The position numbers and the translations under genes are program-made. Shown in pieces: positions 24,105 to 32,921 of a DNA stretch of 61,844 nucleotides. The stretch spans positions 1 to 61,844 of the forward strand of contig NZ_JADEVE010000173.1 in assembly GCF_016125955.1 (NCBI RefSeq), given 5' to 3'. The notes under the pieces were generated by a model that did no database searches, was not told the DNA's origin, and saw only the letters and a list, made by a program, of their open reading frames with translations. Within the stretch, counting starts at the first letter, position 1. Each line of letters begins with the position of its first letter. This DNA is from Acetomicrobium sp. S15 = DSM 107314 (lineage in GTDB: Bacteria; Synergistota; Synergistia; Synergistales; Thermosynergistaceae).

Positions 24105-25082
24105 TTATTCTAACTCTTTTATCATGTTTGTAAGCTCCTGGGGCGAAAGCCACCAGGAGTTGTTGTCGCTGGTGTAGGCGAAGCCTTCAGGAACAGGCTT
24201 GCTCCCTTTAGAGTTATTTTTGTCCCAAAAGGGGTGCTCAGGCTCTATTACGAAACTGTCGTCGTATTCCACGGCGTGGCGCGACTCTTCTTCCGTTAAG
24301 AGGCATTCGTGCAGCTTCTCCCCCGGCCTTATGCCAACTACCTCAAGCTCTGCTTCGGGGGCGATGCACTTTGCGAGGTCCACTATCTTCATGCTGGGTA
24401 TTTTTGGTATAAAGATTTCCCCGCCCTTCATCCTTTCTATAGAATTTATCACGAAGCGCACGCCTTGGTCTAAGGTTATCCAAAACCTGGTCATCCGATC
24501 GTCGGTTATCGTGAGTTTGCCTGTGCGCCTTTGTTCTAAAAATAGCGGAATGACGCTTCCCCTGCTTCCCACCACGTTGCCGTATCTTACGACGGAAAAG
24601 CGCGTCTTTTTGCCGCCAGTATACGCGTTGCCGTGAACGAATAGCTTTTCTGCCACGAGCTTTGTAGCGCCATAAAGGTTGACAGGGCAAACCGCCTTGT
24701 CTGTGCTTATGGCGAGTACCTTTTCGACGCCGTTGTCTATGGCGGCGTCGATTATGTTAGAGGCGCCATCTATGTTGGTTTTAACGGCCTCGATGGGGTT
24801 ATACTCGCACGTTGGCACTTGCTTCAATGCCGCGGCGTGGACGATGATATCCACGCCGTTTGCTGCTCGATACAAGCGGTCTTTGTCGCGCACGTCTCCT
24901 ATAAAGAAGCGAAGGCGCGGATCTCCATTAAAGCGCTTGCGCATCTCCATCTGGAGAAATTCTCCCCTGGAAAATATCCGAACCGCCTTGGGGTTATGCT
25001 CTTTTAAGGCCATTTCGGTGAACTTCTTTCCGAAAGAGCCGGTGCCCCCGGTTAAAAGAATGGTCTTTGCGGTAAGAGCCAC
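24105..25082 (-). CDS. pseB: UDP-N-acetylglucosamine 4,6-dehydratase (inverting)
   Basis: First enzyme of pseudaminic acid synthesis: dehydrates UDP-GlcNAc and inverts C5. The 325-residue product has the NAD(P) motif TGGTGSFGKKF at residue 11, STDKAVCPVNLYGATKL near 126 with the catalytic Y-x3-K and the PseB-type DKA, and FSVVRYGNVVGSRGSVIPLF near 160. It is the first gene of the ten-gene minus-strand operon. A perfect sigma-28 -10 element lies about 80 bases upstream. Confidence 0.95.
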   Translation of the reverse strand: MALTAKTILLTGGTGSFGKKFTEMALKEHNPKAVRIFSRGEFLQMEMRKRFNGDPRLRFFIGDVRDKDRLYRAANGVDIIVHAAALKQVPTCEYNPIEAVKTNIDGASNIIDAAIDNGVEKVLAISTDKAVCPVNLYGATKLVAEKLFVHGNAYTGGKKTRFSVVRYGNVVGSRGSVIPLFLEQRRTGKLTITDDRMTRFWITLDQGVRFVINSIERMKGGEIFIPKIPSMKIVDLAKCIAPEAELEVVGIRPGEKLHECLLTEEESRHAVEYDDSFVIEPEHPFWDKNNSKGSKPVPEGFAYTSDNNSWWLSPQELTNMIKELE

Positions 25083-25161
25083 TTTGAGCGAACCTCCTGT
25101 GCGATAAAGGTTACCTTTGCATCACAAGTTTCTACAAAGAGCCTGCATATATGTTTCGACC

Positions 25162-25188
25162 TTATCGGCCGAAGTTGAAAGCGATTTT
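25162..25188 (-). promoter_or_regulatory. candidate flagellar sigma-28 (FliA) promoter of the pse operon
   Basis: On the minus strand GCCGATAA (25169-25162) is an exact match to the sigma-28 -10 element. Fifteen bases upstream is AAAA (25188-25185), three of four against TAAA. It lies 80 bases before the pseB start and would tie flagellin sugar synthesis to late flagellar gene expression. Confidence 0.6.
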
Positions 25189-25267
25189 TGCCATTTGCGC
25201 AGGTTTTGCCGCGCACAGGTTTTCGCCTATTTTTTAAAGGGATACAAGGAACCCCCTTTCTTTGTCC

Positions 25268-25317
25268 CTCACTCTCACCTTCACATCCACCTTCACATCC
25301 ACCTTCACCTATCACCT
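25268..25317 (-). repeat. hexamer repeat array, GTGAAG/GTGGAT type (minus strand)
   Basis: About eight hexamers read GTGAAG, GTGGAT and GTGAGA on the minus strand. The array resembles the one at 5825-5949 but in reverse orientation; the two bracket the flagellin and pseudaminic acid genes. Confidence 0.8.
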
Positions 25318-25419
25318 TTTAGCATATAATAAAAAACTAAAGACAAGACGCTTATCGCCGCAAAAGGTCGCCGCGCAGGTGCGGTCTTCGGCGGTTGATA
25401 TTTTAGAGAGGGGCGACGT

Positions 25420-26301
25420 TTGAGCAAACCACGAAAGTCCTTAGCGCAAAACCTCATATGGTGGTCGCTGTTACTCTTGGCGCGCTTCTTCAGGTTCCTG
25501 CCTCACGGTGTCTCTTTGTCTTTGGGGTCTGCCGTAGCCACAGCGGTGTGGTCTTTGAGCGGGCGCAGGGTGAGGGAAGCGGAAGCGCGATGCGCCAGAG
25601 CCCTAAGGGTAGACCCGTCGGAGGCCCGAAGAATCGTGCGCCTTTCTTATGTAAACTTGGGGCGCAGCCTTGCGGAGGCGCTGCGCTTCCCCGTAATTAA
25701 AGGTAAAATAGGGGAAATTGTGGAAGCGCACGGCCTCGAGAATCTGGATCGCGCCCTCGCGCTCGGGAAAGGGGTCATACTCCTCACGGGGCACTTGGGC
25801 AACTGGGAGCTCGCCGCCGCCTATTTAGGCATAAAAGGTTATCCTATGAAGGTGGTAGGGGCCGAGCAGCGCGACGATCGCCTCACCGATATGCTCGTTG
25901 AGCTGAGGAAAGGCGTCGGCGTAACGACTATAGGTAAGGGCTTCGACTTAAGAGGCGCGATAGGATGCCTGAGGCGCGGTGAGATCTTGGGCGTATTGCT
26001 TGACCAGGATGCCAAGGAAAAGGGAATTGTGGCGCCGTTTTTAGGGCTGCCCGCGAGCACCCCTTACGGTCCCGTGAAGCTCGCTCAGAGGATGGGTTCG
26101 CCCATAGTGCCGCTTTTCATCGTGCGCCGCGACTCTGTGCGCCGACACGACCTTTACGTACTCCCTCCGCTCGAGGTCACCGCAGACGTGAAAGCCTCGG
26201 TGACGCGGTGCAATGATGTCATAAGCGAGTGGATAGCACGATTTCCCGAAGGTTGGCTTTGGCTTTATCCGCGTTGGGCTTCCACCGTGAAAGGGGACTA
26301 G
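25420..26301 (+). CDS. lipid A biosynthesis-type lysophospholipid acyltransferase (LpxL/HtrB family)
   Basis: Membrane-associated acyltransferase that adds secondary acyl chains to lipid A or a similar lipid. The 293-residue product has an N-terminal hydrophobic segment (WWSLLLLARFFRFLP), the catalytic H-x4-E in LLTGHLGNWELAA near residue 128, and GILLDQD-like LGVLLDQDAKEKG near 190, and ends PEGWLWLYPRWAS, close to the family's W-hWxHkRW ending. The start is TTG 25420. It implies a diderm envelope. It is first in a run with the YqgF-like gene four bases away. Confidence 0.88.
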   Translation: MSKPRKSLAQNLIWWSLLLLARFFRFLPHGVSLSLGSAVATAVWSLSGRRVREAEARCARALRVDPSEARRIVRLSYVNLGRSLAEALRFPVIKGKIGEIVEAHGLENLDRALALGKGVILLTGHLGNWELAAAYLGIKGYPMKVVGAEQRDDRLTDMLVELRKGVGVTTIGKGFDLRGAIGCLRRGEILGVLLDQDAKEKGIVAPFLGLPASTPYGPVKLAQRMGSPIVPLFIVRRDSVRRHDLYVLPPLEVTADVKASVTRCNDVISEWIARFPEGWLWLYPRWASTVKGD

Positions 26302-26305
26302 TGCC

Positions 26306-26752
26306 GTGGAGTTGGGCATCGACCCTGGTCGAGCCAAGGTGGGGTTTGCCTTTGTGGAAGGGGAAAGCCTTTTAGGTTCAGGCGTCGTGCCAAAGGCTCT
26401 CTTTGGCGATTTTGTGCGGATCGTTGCGGCGCAGTCTTGGGGATCGCTCACTTCCTGGCTTTTGGAGGGAGATGCGGGCTCCTTGGAGGGGCGCCGCATT
26501 GATGTTATAGTTATAGGAGGAGGAACTGGAGCGGAGGATGTGAGGGCGGAATTAGAAAGAGCGGGATTTAGCGTGGCCATGGTCGAAGAGGCGTTTTCGA
26601 CGCTCGAGGCCCGCTCTCTGTATTGGAAGCTTCACCCGCCCAGGGGATGGCGCAGGATCATACCGCTTTCACTTCTCGTTCCGCCTCGGGATTTGGACGA
26701 CTTAGCTGCGTGGATTCTGGTTTTGCGATTCCGTGCTTCTTCGTGGAGGTAA
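26306..26752 (+). CDS. YqgF/RuvX-like RNase H-fold protein
   Basis: 148 residues, starting at GTG 26306. ELGIDPGRAKVGFAFVEG at the N-terminus matches the first strand of the YqgF/RuvX RNase H fold with its catalytic aspartate, and VIVIGGGTG near 70 and MVEEAFSTLEAR near 92 match later family segments. The carboxylate near the end is LDDLAAWIL. YqgF proteins act in rRNA processing or Holliday-junction-like cleavage; the match here is distant, so function is uncertain. It shares the ATGA overlap with cheX. Confidence 0.65.
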   Translation: MELGIDPGRAKVGFAFVEGESLLGSGVVPKALFGDFVRIVAAQSWGSLTSWLLEGDAGSLEGRRIDVIVIGGGTGAEDVRAELERAGFSVAMVEEAFSTLEARSLYWKLHPPRGWRRIIPLSLLVPPRDLDDLAAWILVLRFRASSWR

Positions 26753-27243
26753 TGAGATTGGATGCTGCTACAATAACTGCACTGGTAAACAGCTTTGGCG
26801 AAGCTTTGGTTTCCGTAAGCCAAAGCTTGGGGGTCTCGGTTACGATAGACAAGGCCAACGTTAAACCGGGCGTTAACGCGCCGGGTAGCCGCCTTGCGGC
26901 CTCTGTGGGGTTCGTGACCTCGAATGTTCAGGGCACGGTGGCCGTCATGATCAACGAGGATAGCTTCAGCCAATACGTGACGGCCATGTCCGGAGGGATG
27001 CTCAAGCCGGACGTAAACGACCCCGTTGCTCTGAGCGTCATAGGGGAATTTGCCAACATGGTGGGCGGACACGCAACCATGAAGGTCAGCTCCGAGAGGA
27101 TTGACCTCACCCCTCCGCAGCTTTTCGTGGGCCATGAGATAAAAGCCGTCTCGTTTCAGGGTGAGTCGGTGAAATCGTTCACGGTTCCCTTTAGGGTGGA
27201 GGGCAACGGGATGGTGTTTTTGGTGTTGGCTATCCATGAATGA
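26752..27243 (+). CDS. cheX: chemotaxis phosphatase CheX
   Basis: CheX dephosphorylates CheY-P and resets the flagellar motor. The 163-residue product has the CheC/CheX phosphatase helix SVIGEFANMVGGHATM near residue 95 with the E-x2-N catalytic pair, and GTVAVMINEDSFSQYV near 62. The start ATG 26752 overlaps the previous stop and follows GGAGGT; a longer frame exists but lacks a binding site. No other che genes are in the window. Confidence 0.88.
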   Translation: MRLDAATITALVNSFGEALVSVSQSLGVSVTIDKANVKPGVNAPGSRLAASVGFVTSNVQGTVAVMINEDSFSQYVTAMSGGMLKPDVNDPVALSVIGEFANMVGGHATMKVSSERIDLTPPQLFVGHEIKAVSFQGESVKSFTVPFRVEGNGMVFLVLAIHE

Positions 27244-27255
27244 CGATCATATCAG

Positions 27256-28344
27256 GTGACGGCTGTGGTTCAGGGAGAAGAGAGCAAAGAGCGACACCTT
27301 GAGGACCTTTTGGCCTACGTCGTGGGGATGCCTGTCGACGAGATAGAAAGATTGATGGCGACGTACAGGGAATCGGGCGCGAAAGAAAGCCCGGCAGCTC
27401 TGTTGGGCTTTCTGGCCCGCTCGGGCAGGAAATACACCCTTCTCTGGGTCGTAATGTCTTACACCGACGAGGTGTCGATAGTCGCGGCTGCGCTCTTCGG
27501 ACCGGATAAAGCCCTCATCTGGGAAGGGGCTTCGGCTGTGCCCTATGGCGCAGACAGCGGTTCATTCAAGCTTTGGAACCGTGTCCTCGAGTTAGCTTCC
27601 GGCATTGCTCTCGGCAAGCCTTCTCCGGTTTCCGAGTCCGATTTCTGGATGGCCCAGCAGATTGCCCGCCACGTGCGCGCCGTGTGGCCCGAATCTGCCC
27701 CTCAACTGTTGATAGAGGCAGAAGAAGCGCCCTTCTCTGAGGCGCAGGAGGGCGAGGAAAAATACCTCGAACTGAAGGTCATCGCCCTGAAGAAGGCCGT
27801 GGAGCTCGAGAAGGAACTCAGAGATCGGGCGGGGCGATCGCTCCCCCTGTCAGCGCTCCGTATATTCAAGGTTTCCGTGCCCGAATTGCGCGAGATGGCC
27901 CTCGGGGTGCATTCGCTTCAGCACGCCCTTGACGACTATATCGCTCGGGCGATCCAAGAACCCCGCCGCGAAAAAGGGATTCCATCGGAAGAGAGCCCTG
28001 AAGAAGAGGGAGGAGCTCAAGAAGAAGAGCTCCTCTATTTTCGCCCCCTCGTCGATCCGATCAAGGGAAGGCCCCTTTCTGACCTACGCGCGGGCGAGGC
28101 TATATTGCTCGATGGGGGGGAGGAGGCGCTCGAGGGGCAGATATACCTGATCCGCCTTCTCAGGGATGGCCATTACGAGCTCCACGGGATGCTCGCAGGC
28201 GGCGGTTATTTCAAATGCGTCGCCCCCGGAGACATAAAGGTAAAGGTTCCCGGGCTCAAGGAAGAACACTCTCAAAAGCAAATGCCTTTGATCGTCGTGA
28301 TTATGCTCGCCGTGGCCATAGGGATCCTCCTCTTTTTGCTGTGA
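27256..28344 (+). CDS. unknown protein with C-terminal membrane anchor
   Basis: 362 residues, not recognised. Residues 1-150 are globular with alternating hydrophobic segments. Residues 155-250 are charged and helical and include an acidic stretch SEESPEEEGGAQEEE. Residues 260-335 form a second small domain (PLSDLRAGEAILLDGGEEAL). The last 17 residues are a hydrophobic helix ending at the C-terminus, so it is probably a tail-anchored cytoplasmic-facing protein. It starts at GTG 27256, 12 bases after cheX, and may be co-expressed with it. A chemotaxis or envelope role is only a guess from position. Confidence 0.7.
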   Translation: MTAVVQGEESKERHLEDLLAYVVGMPVDEIERLMATYRESGAKESPAALLGFLARSGRKYTLLWVVMSYTDEVSIVAAALFGPDKALIWEGASAVPYGADSGSFKLWNRVLELASGIALGKPSPVSESDFWMAQQIARHVRAVWPESAPQLLIEAEEAPFSEAQEGEEKYLELKVIALKKAVELEKELRDRAGRSLPLSALRIFKVSVPELREMALGVHSLQHALDDYIARAIQEPRREKGIPSEESPEEEGGAQEEELLYFRPLVDPIKGRPLSDLRAGEAILLDGGEEALEGQIYLIRLLRDGHYELHGMLAGGGYFKCVAPGDIKVKVPGLKEEHSQKQMPLIVVIMLAVAIGILLFLL

Positions 28345-28353
28345 TTGCAACCG

Positions 28354-29049
28354 TCAGGAATAGATGACAGAAAGTGTCGCTTCGGCCAGAGACGCGAGGC
28401 TCGAAACCATCTTCTCTTGGGGCAGCCCGGCCGCGTCGTAAGCGAGGGGAGTCTCGGTGCAGGCGGTCATGAGCGGCAGCGGCTTTTTCTCCCACAGCTT
28501 CTCCGCCGCGCGGCGCATCTTCTCCGCCGCCTCGGCCATTTTATTAGCCTTGACCAGCTTTATCAGGAGCTGGATCTCCGATTGCACCTCGGCTTCGGGC
28601 AAAAAGAGCGGATATCCCACCTTTGCGGCGTAGGTTTCGTAGATGCCCGAAGCGCGCGTTCCGTCGGTGGCCACGAGCCACGCCCCCTCCGGCGACGTTA
28701 GGCGTGCCTTTTCGACGGTAGAGTGGACGATGTGGATGAGGGGCACGGGGATCTCGGCGAGGAAGTGGTCTATGAAATAGTGGGCCGTGTTGCACGGCAC
28801 TGCCAGAAGGTCTGCCCCCCACTCGACCAGGCGGAGCAATCCCTCCTTTAGATATGGGGTCGGGTCTTCACCCCTGCCGAGTATGGCTTCCGTCCGGTCC
28901 GGTATCTTGGGGTTGGAAAGCACGATGACGACCGGATGGTCTTGGTCTTTAGCGGCCGGGGCGAGTATCGTAAGCAACCTCAAAAATTCCGCCGTGGCTG
29001 CCGGACCCATGCCGCCGAGCACGCCTAAAACTTTATCTCCTTTTGACAT
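28354..29049 (-). CDS. aspartate/glutamate racemase family protein
   Basis: Cofactor-independent amino acid racemase, 231 residues. GVLGGMGPAATAEF is at residue 9, the first catalytic cysteine in AVPCNTAHYF near 86, and the second in LMTACTETPLAYD near 190. It most resembles the broad aspartate racemase group rather than MurI, so the product is D-Asp, D-Glu or another D-amino acid. ATG 29049 follows AAAGGGGG and matches the family N-terminus. It converges on the tail-anchored gene with only nine bases between stops. Confidence 0.88.
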   Translation of the reverse strand: MSKGDKVLGVLGGMGPAATAEFLRLLTILAPAAKDQDHPVVIVLSNPKIPDRTEAILGRGEDPTPYLKEGLLRLVEWGADLLAVPCNTAHYFIDHFLAEIPVPLIHIVHSTVEKARLTSPEGAWLVATDGTRASGIYETYAAKVGYPLFLPEAEVQSEIQLLIKLVKANKMAEAAEKMRRAAEKLWEKKPLPLMTACTETPLAYDAAGLPQEKMVSSLASLAEATLSVIYS

Positions 29050-29249
29050 AGAAAAACCCCCTTTGGCCTGTTTTGTAACCATGTTGGCGAATGCGAAGAG
29101 CCCCTGCAGACGGAACTGTCGCATCCGCGCCGATATTATATTCTATCCTACTCGGTCTTTCGGCTGTGGTGGAAAACACCCATTTGTAGTTAAATTTCGC
29201 AATGAGTGATATCGTTTTGCCATAAGCTTACCGAGCGAGGCGATGGACC

Positions 29250-31340
29250 GTGAACGCAAGGTTTAAGTTCGCAGCTTGTCTCCTGTTTTCTTTTTGCTTC
29301 CTTGTGAGCTCTCCCTCTTCCTCCGAGGGGAAGGCGGTGGTTTTGGCCCTCTCCGGCGGCGGCGGTAAGGGGATGGCCCACATAGGAGTGCTCAAAATCC
29401 TCGAGGAACGGGACATACCTGTTGCTGGCATAGTGGGCACGAGCATGGGAGCCATCATCGGTGGGCTCTACGCCGTAGGTTACAGCGCAAGCGAAATAGA
29501 AGGGCTAATCGAAGAGTTGGACTTAACTGCCATATTATCAGACCGAGCTCTGCCCGAGATGGTGCCCGCTGGCGAGGAGGAGGCCATGATAAGGCGCCCC
29601 TTCTTTAGGCTTTCCTTCGATGAAGAAGGCAAACTGATCGGGCCAAAAGGGGGATTGCCGGCGGTGAGGTTGTTGAACGAAATCGCCGCCATCGTGGCTC
29701 AAAGGGCACAAGCTGTGGACTTTTACAAACTCCCCATACCGTTTGCTGCCGTGGCCACCGACCTCGAGACTGGAGAGGCCGTTATCCTGCGCCGTGGGAA
29801 TTTGGCCTCCGCCATGCGAGCCTCTATGGCTATCCCGGGTTTGTTCGAGCCGTGGCTTTACGATGGCAGGATTCTCGTTGACGGAGGCCTGGTGGCCAAC
29901 GTCCCAGTCAGGATAGCCAAGGAGCTCTTTCCGGGCTATCCGGTCGTCGCCGTAGACGTGTCCGGCGGCTTGGCCGGCAGGGATGAACTCCGCTCCCTGG
30001 CTGGCATAGTTGGTCAAGCCATCACCATCCTTACGAGGGGCAACGTGGAGGAGGATCTCAAATTCGCGGATCTGGTCATAAGGCCGAACGTGAACGAGCT
30101 GCCACTTCTTGACTTTTCCAAAGTAGGAGAGGCGGTTCGCCTCGGAGAGGAAGCCGCTACGGCGGCATTTCCGGAGCTGGCAAAACTGGCCGAAAGGGCT
30201 CCATCGCCGCCAGAGTTTGTGGCGGAGAAACCCCTGGTGGCCCGCGTCGCGGTGACGGGGTTGCCGTCTCAGCTTGAGCGGGAATTCTTGGCTAAAAGGA
30301 GCGATTGGATAGGCAGAGAGCTTGATGTGAAAGCGGTCGTGAGTTCTTGCGAGGAGCTGAATGCCTACGGCGACATTAGAGCGGTTGATTATCAAATCGA
30401 GGAAGGCCCGGACGGCGTGGCGCTGGAGTTTATAGCTCACCGCACCCCTCCTCGCCAGCTCGTTTTGGACGGTTACGCGAGCAACCTCACACCCTACAGA
30501 TGGCTTTTCGTCGACGCGACGGTGAGGGATATCGCCTCCGAGGGGGATGAATTGAAGACGCGATTTCTCGTGGGCGAACAGTGGGGGGCGCGGTTGGCTT
30601 ACTTTTGGCCTGCCCACGGAGGTGAACGCACGAGCGTGCGCCTGGACGTCCAGGATTGGGAAGTGGAACCCGAAGGGCGAGGTGGGCTTTCCTGGACCCG
30701 TTACAACCTCGCATTAAACCATCACATTTCTTGGGGCAAGTTCAGGGCAAGCTACGGACTGATGGCCGAATGGCTCGATGGATCTGGAGACGAAGAGAGT
30801 TGGGGACCTATGGCCGAATTGGCCTATTTGGGCTTGGACAACCCCTTAGACCCCAAGAGCGGAGTAAGCGCGCGGTTTTTAGGATGGTATGCCGAGGAAG
30901 AGCTGTTGGCCAGGCTTTCTTTCCGCATGGCCGCTTCGCCTTCCGAGAGTTGGCGCTTGCTCTTGGAGGGCGGTGCGGAGATAGGTGACGAGAGCATCCC
31001 GGCCCATGCCGCCACTTTGGGAGGCCTTGACGAGTTGTTGAGCAGAGCGTATCACCCGCTGATGGGCGAGAACGCCCTCTGGCTGAGGGCGACGTTGCGC
31101 CACCCCTTGGTGCAGACGTGGTGGGGAGGATTGAACGCGGATCTCTTCGTCGGTGCCGGCGCCACGTACGACGGCGGCTGGGGTAAAATGGAAGACGCGT
31201 GGGAAGTGGGTGTTGCCCTTTCTGTCCCCAGTGCCTTCTTTGGGGGCAGTATTTACGCGGTTTACGACGATCGCTCCGACTGGACCTTCGGCTTCTCCAT
31301 AGGCGCTCCGCCTCTTAACGACGAGCCTGTGCGCCAATAG
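29250..31340 (+). CDS. patatin-like phospholipase with POTRA and outer-membrane beta-barrel (type Vd-like)
   Basis: 696 residues with a signal peptide (hydrophobic residues 8-21, cleavage near 27). Residues 30-290 are a patatin lipase: LALSGGGGKGMAHIGVLK (oxyanion glycines), GTSMG with the nucleophile Ser65, and ILVDGGLVANVPV near 210 with the catalytic Asp. Residues 320-400 look like a POTRA domain and the rest like a 16-strand surface-antigen barrel. This order is that of PlpD-type secreted phospholipases in diderms. The end is PPLNDEPVRQ instead of a terminal aromatic. Start is GTG 29250. Confidence 0.88.
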   Translation: MNARFKFAACLLFSFCFLVSSPSSSEGKAVVLALSGGGGKGMAHIGVLKILEERDIPVAGIVGTSMGAIIGGLYAVGYSASEIEGLIEELDLTAILSDRALPEMVPAGEEEAMIRRPFFRLSFDEEGKLIGPKGGLPAVRLLNEIAAIVAQRAQAVDFYKLPIPFAAVATDLETGEAVILRRGNLASAMRASMAIPGLFEPWLYDGRILVDGGLVANVPVRIAKELFPGYPVVAVDVSGGLAGRDELRSLAGIVGQAITILTRGNVEEDLKFADLVIRPNVNELPLLDFSKVGEAVRLGEEAATAAFPELAKLAERAPSPPEFVAEKPLVARVAVTGLPSQLEREFLAKRSDWIGRELDVKAVVSSCEELNAYGDIRAVDYQIEEGPDGVALEFIAHRTPPRQLVLDGYASNLTPYRWLFVDATVRDIASEGDELKTRFLVGEQWGARLAYFWPAHGGERTSVRLDVQDWEVEPEGRGGLSWTRYNLALNHHISWGKFRASYGLMAEWLDGSGDEESWGPMAELAYLGLDNPLDPKSGVSARFLGWYAEEELLARLSFRMAASPSESWRLLLEGGAEIGDESIPAHAATLGGLDELLSRAYHPLMGENALWLRATLRHPLVQTWWGGLNADLFVGAGATYDGGWGKMEDAWEVGVALSVPSAFFGGSIYAVYDDRSDWTFGFSIGAPPLNDEPVRQ

Positions 31341-31455
31341 CTCTCGTTGCGTCGTATTCGATCTCAGTCTAAAATGTCAGTTAAGACCATTACAGCTCTG
31401 GCTGGGGGCGGAAAAACCCAGCCTGCCCGAAGAGTGGGCAACGTGAGGGGGTTTT

Positions 31456-32895
31456 ATGGCGAGAAACATCACGCCTAAGGAAGAAGATTATTCTCAGTGG
31501 TATTTGGACGTCATCAAGATCGCAGAGCTTGCCGACTATGCCCCGGTCAGGGGGTGCATGGTCATACGCCCGTGGGGCTACGCCATATGGGAATCGATTC
31601 AAAGCCAGCTCGACGCGCGCTTCAAGGAGACGGGGCACGCGAACGCTTACTTCCCCCTACTCATACCCGCTTCCTTTCTCGAGAAAGAGGCGGAACACGT
31701 AGAGGGCTTTTCCCCCGAATGTGCCGTGGTGACCCATGCCGGTGGGGAGGAGCTGGAGGAACCTTTCGTCATCCGTCCCACTTCGGAGACGGTGATAGGT
31801 TATATGTACAGCAGGTGGGTGCAATCGTGGAGAGATCTCCCGATACTCATAAACCAGTGGTGCAACGTCATGCGCTGGGAAAAGCGCCCGAGGCTTTTTT
31901 TGCGCACCTCCGAGTTTCTGTGGCAGGAAGGGCACACAGCCCACGCCACGAAGGAAGAGGCGATAGACGAGACGCTGAAGATGCTCGAGGTCTATCGTTC
32001 TTTTATGGAAGAAGTGCTTGCCCTTCCGGTGGTCACGGGAGAGAAGTCGGAGGGCGAGCGTTTCCCTGGAGCCTTGAACACTTATACGTGCGAAGCGATG
32101 ATGAGCGATAAGCGCGCCCTCCAGGTGGGAACCAGCCATTTCTTGGGCCAGAACTTCTCCAAGGCTTTCGATATCTCCTTCCAAAACAAAGACGGGAACA
32201 TGGATTACGCATGGACCACGAGCTGGGGGACCTCAACCCGCCTCATAGGGGCCGTGATCATGACGCATTCGGACGACGACGGCTTGGTGTTGCCTCCGCG
32301 CTTGGCCCCTGTGAAGGCGGTTTTGATCCCCATCAGCACCGATGAAAGGAAACTCGAGGACACGCTCTTGCCGAAAGCGCGGGAGCTCGCCAATCGCCTG
32401 GAGGCCGCCCTCGGGCCCCGCTCCGTAATCGTGGACTCCCAATTTCACCTCCGCCCCGGCGATAGGTTTTTCTATCACCTCCAGAGGGGAATTCCATTGA
32501 GGCTCGAGTTGGGAGAGCGCGAGTGGGACAGGTGTGTCCTTAGGGCCGTGAGGAGGGACACGGCGCAGAAAGAGGAAATCTCTTGGGACGCTGTGGATAG
32601 CGCCGTGCCCCGCATATTGGAGGAGATGCAGAGGGCGCTTTACGAGAGGGCGCTCGCATTTCGAGAGGCCAATACCTACCATGCGGGTTCTTTCGATGAG
32701 TTTAAGGGGCTGTTAGAGGAAAAAGGCGGCTTCATAAAGGCCTATTTCGCCGGCGGAGTTGCGGAGGAGAGGGCCATAAAAGAGGCTACTACCGCTACGG
32801 TTCGTTGCCTGCCGTTGAACGATAATAGCAAGGGCAGGTGCTTTTACACGAAAAAAGACGGAGGCAGGTTGGCCATCTTCGCCAAGGCCTATTAG
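31456..32895 (+). CDS. proS: prolyl-tRNA synthetase (short, archaeal-type)
   Basis: Charges tRNA-Pro. 479 residues without the bacterial editing insertion, so it belongs to the archaeal/eukaryal-type ProS found in some bacteria. Class II motif 2 is FVIRPTSETVIGYMYSRWV near residue 110 (with RPTSE) and LFLRTSEFLWQEGHTAHA near 153. It ends IFAKAY, the typical C-terminal tyrosine of this type. ATG 31456 follows a GAGGGGG site. No T-box is visible in the 115-base leader. Confidence 0.96.
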   Translation: MARNITPKEEDYSQWYLDVIKIAELADYAPVRGCMVIRPWGYAIWESIQSQLDARFKETGHANAYFPLLIPASFLEKEAEHVEGFSPECAVVTHAGGEELEEPFVIRPTSETVIGYMYSRWVQSWRDLPILINQWCNVMRWEKRPRLFLRTSEFLWQEGHTAHATKEEAIDETLKMLEVYRSFMEEVLALPVVTGEKSEGERFPGALNTYTCEAMMSDKRALQVGTSHFLGQNFSKAFDISFQNKDGNMDYAWTTSWGTSTRLIGAVIMTHSDDDGLVLPPRLAPVKAVLIPISTDERKLEDTLLPKARELANRLEAALGPRSVIVDSQFHLRPGDRFFYHLQRGIPLRLELGEREWDRCVLRAVRRDTAQKEEISWDAVDSAVPRILEEMQRALYERALAFREANTYHAGSFDEFKGLLEEKGGFIKAYFAGGVAEERAIKEATTATVRCLPLNDNSKGRCFYTKKDGGRLAIFAKAY

Positions 32896-32921
32896 CGATA
32901 TATAAAAACCCCGGAGGGGTG

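Noticed and set aside
29538-30617. 359-codon minus-strand frame
   Set aside because: Antisense shadow of the patatin-barrel gene. It lacks domain signals.
31341-31455. T-box riboswitch before proS
   Set aside because: Only a short hairpin is present (around 31387-31412). The conserved T-box sequence and antiterminator are missing.
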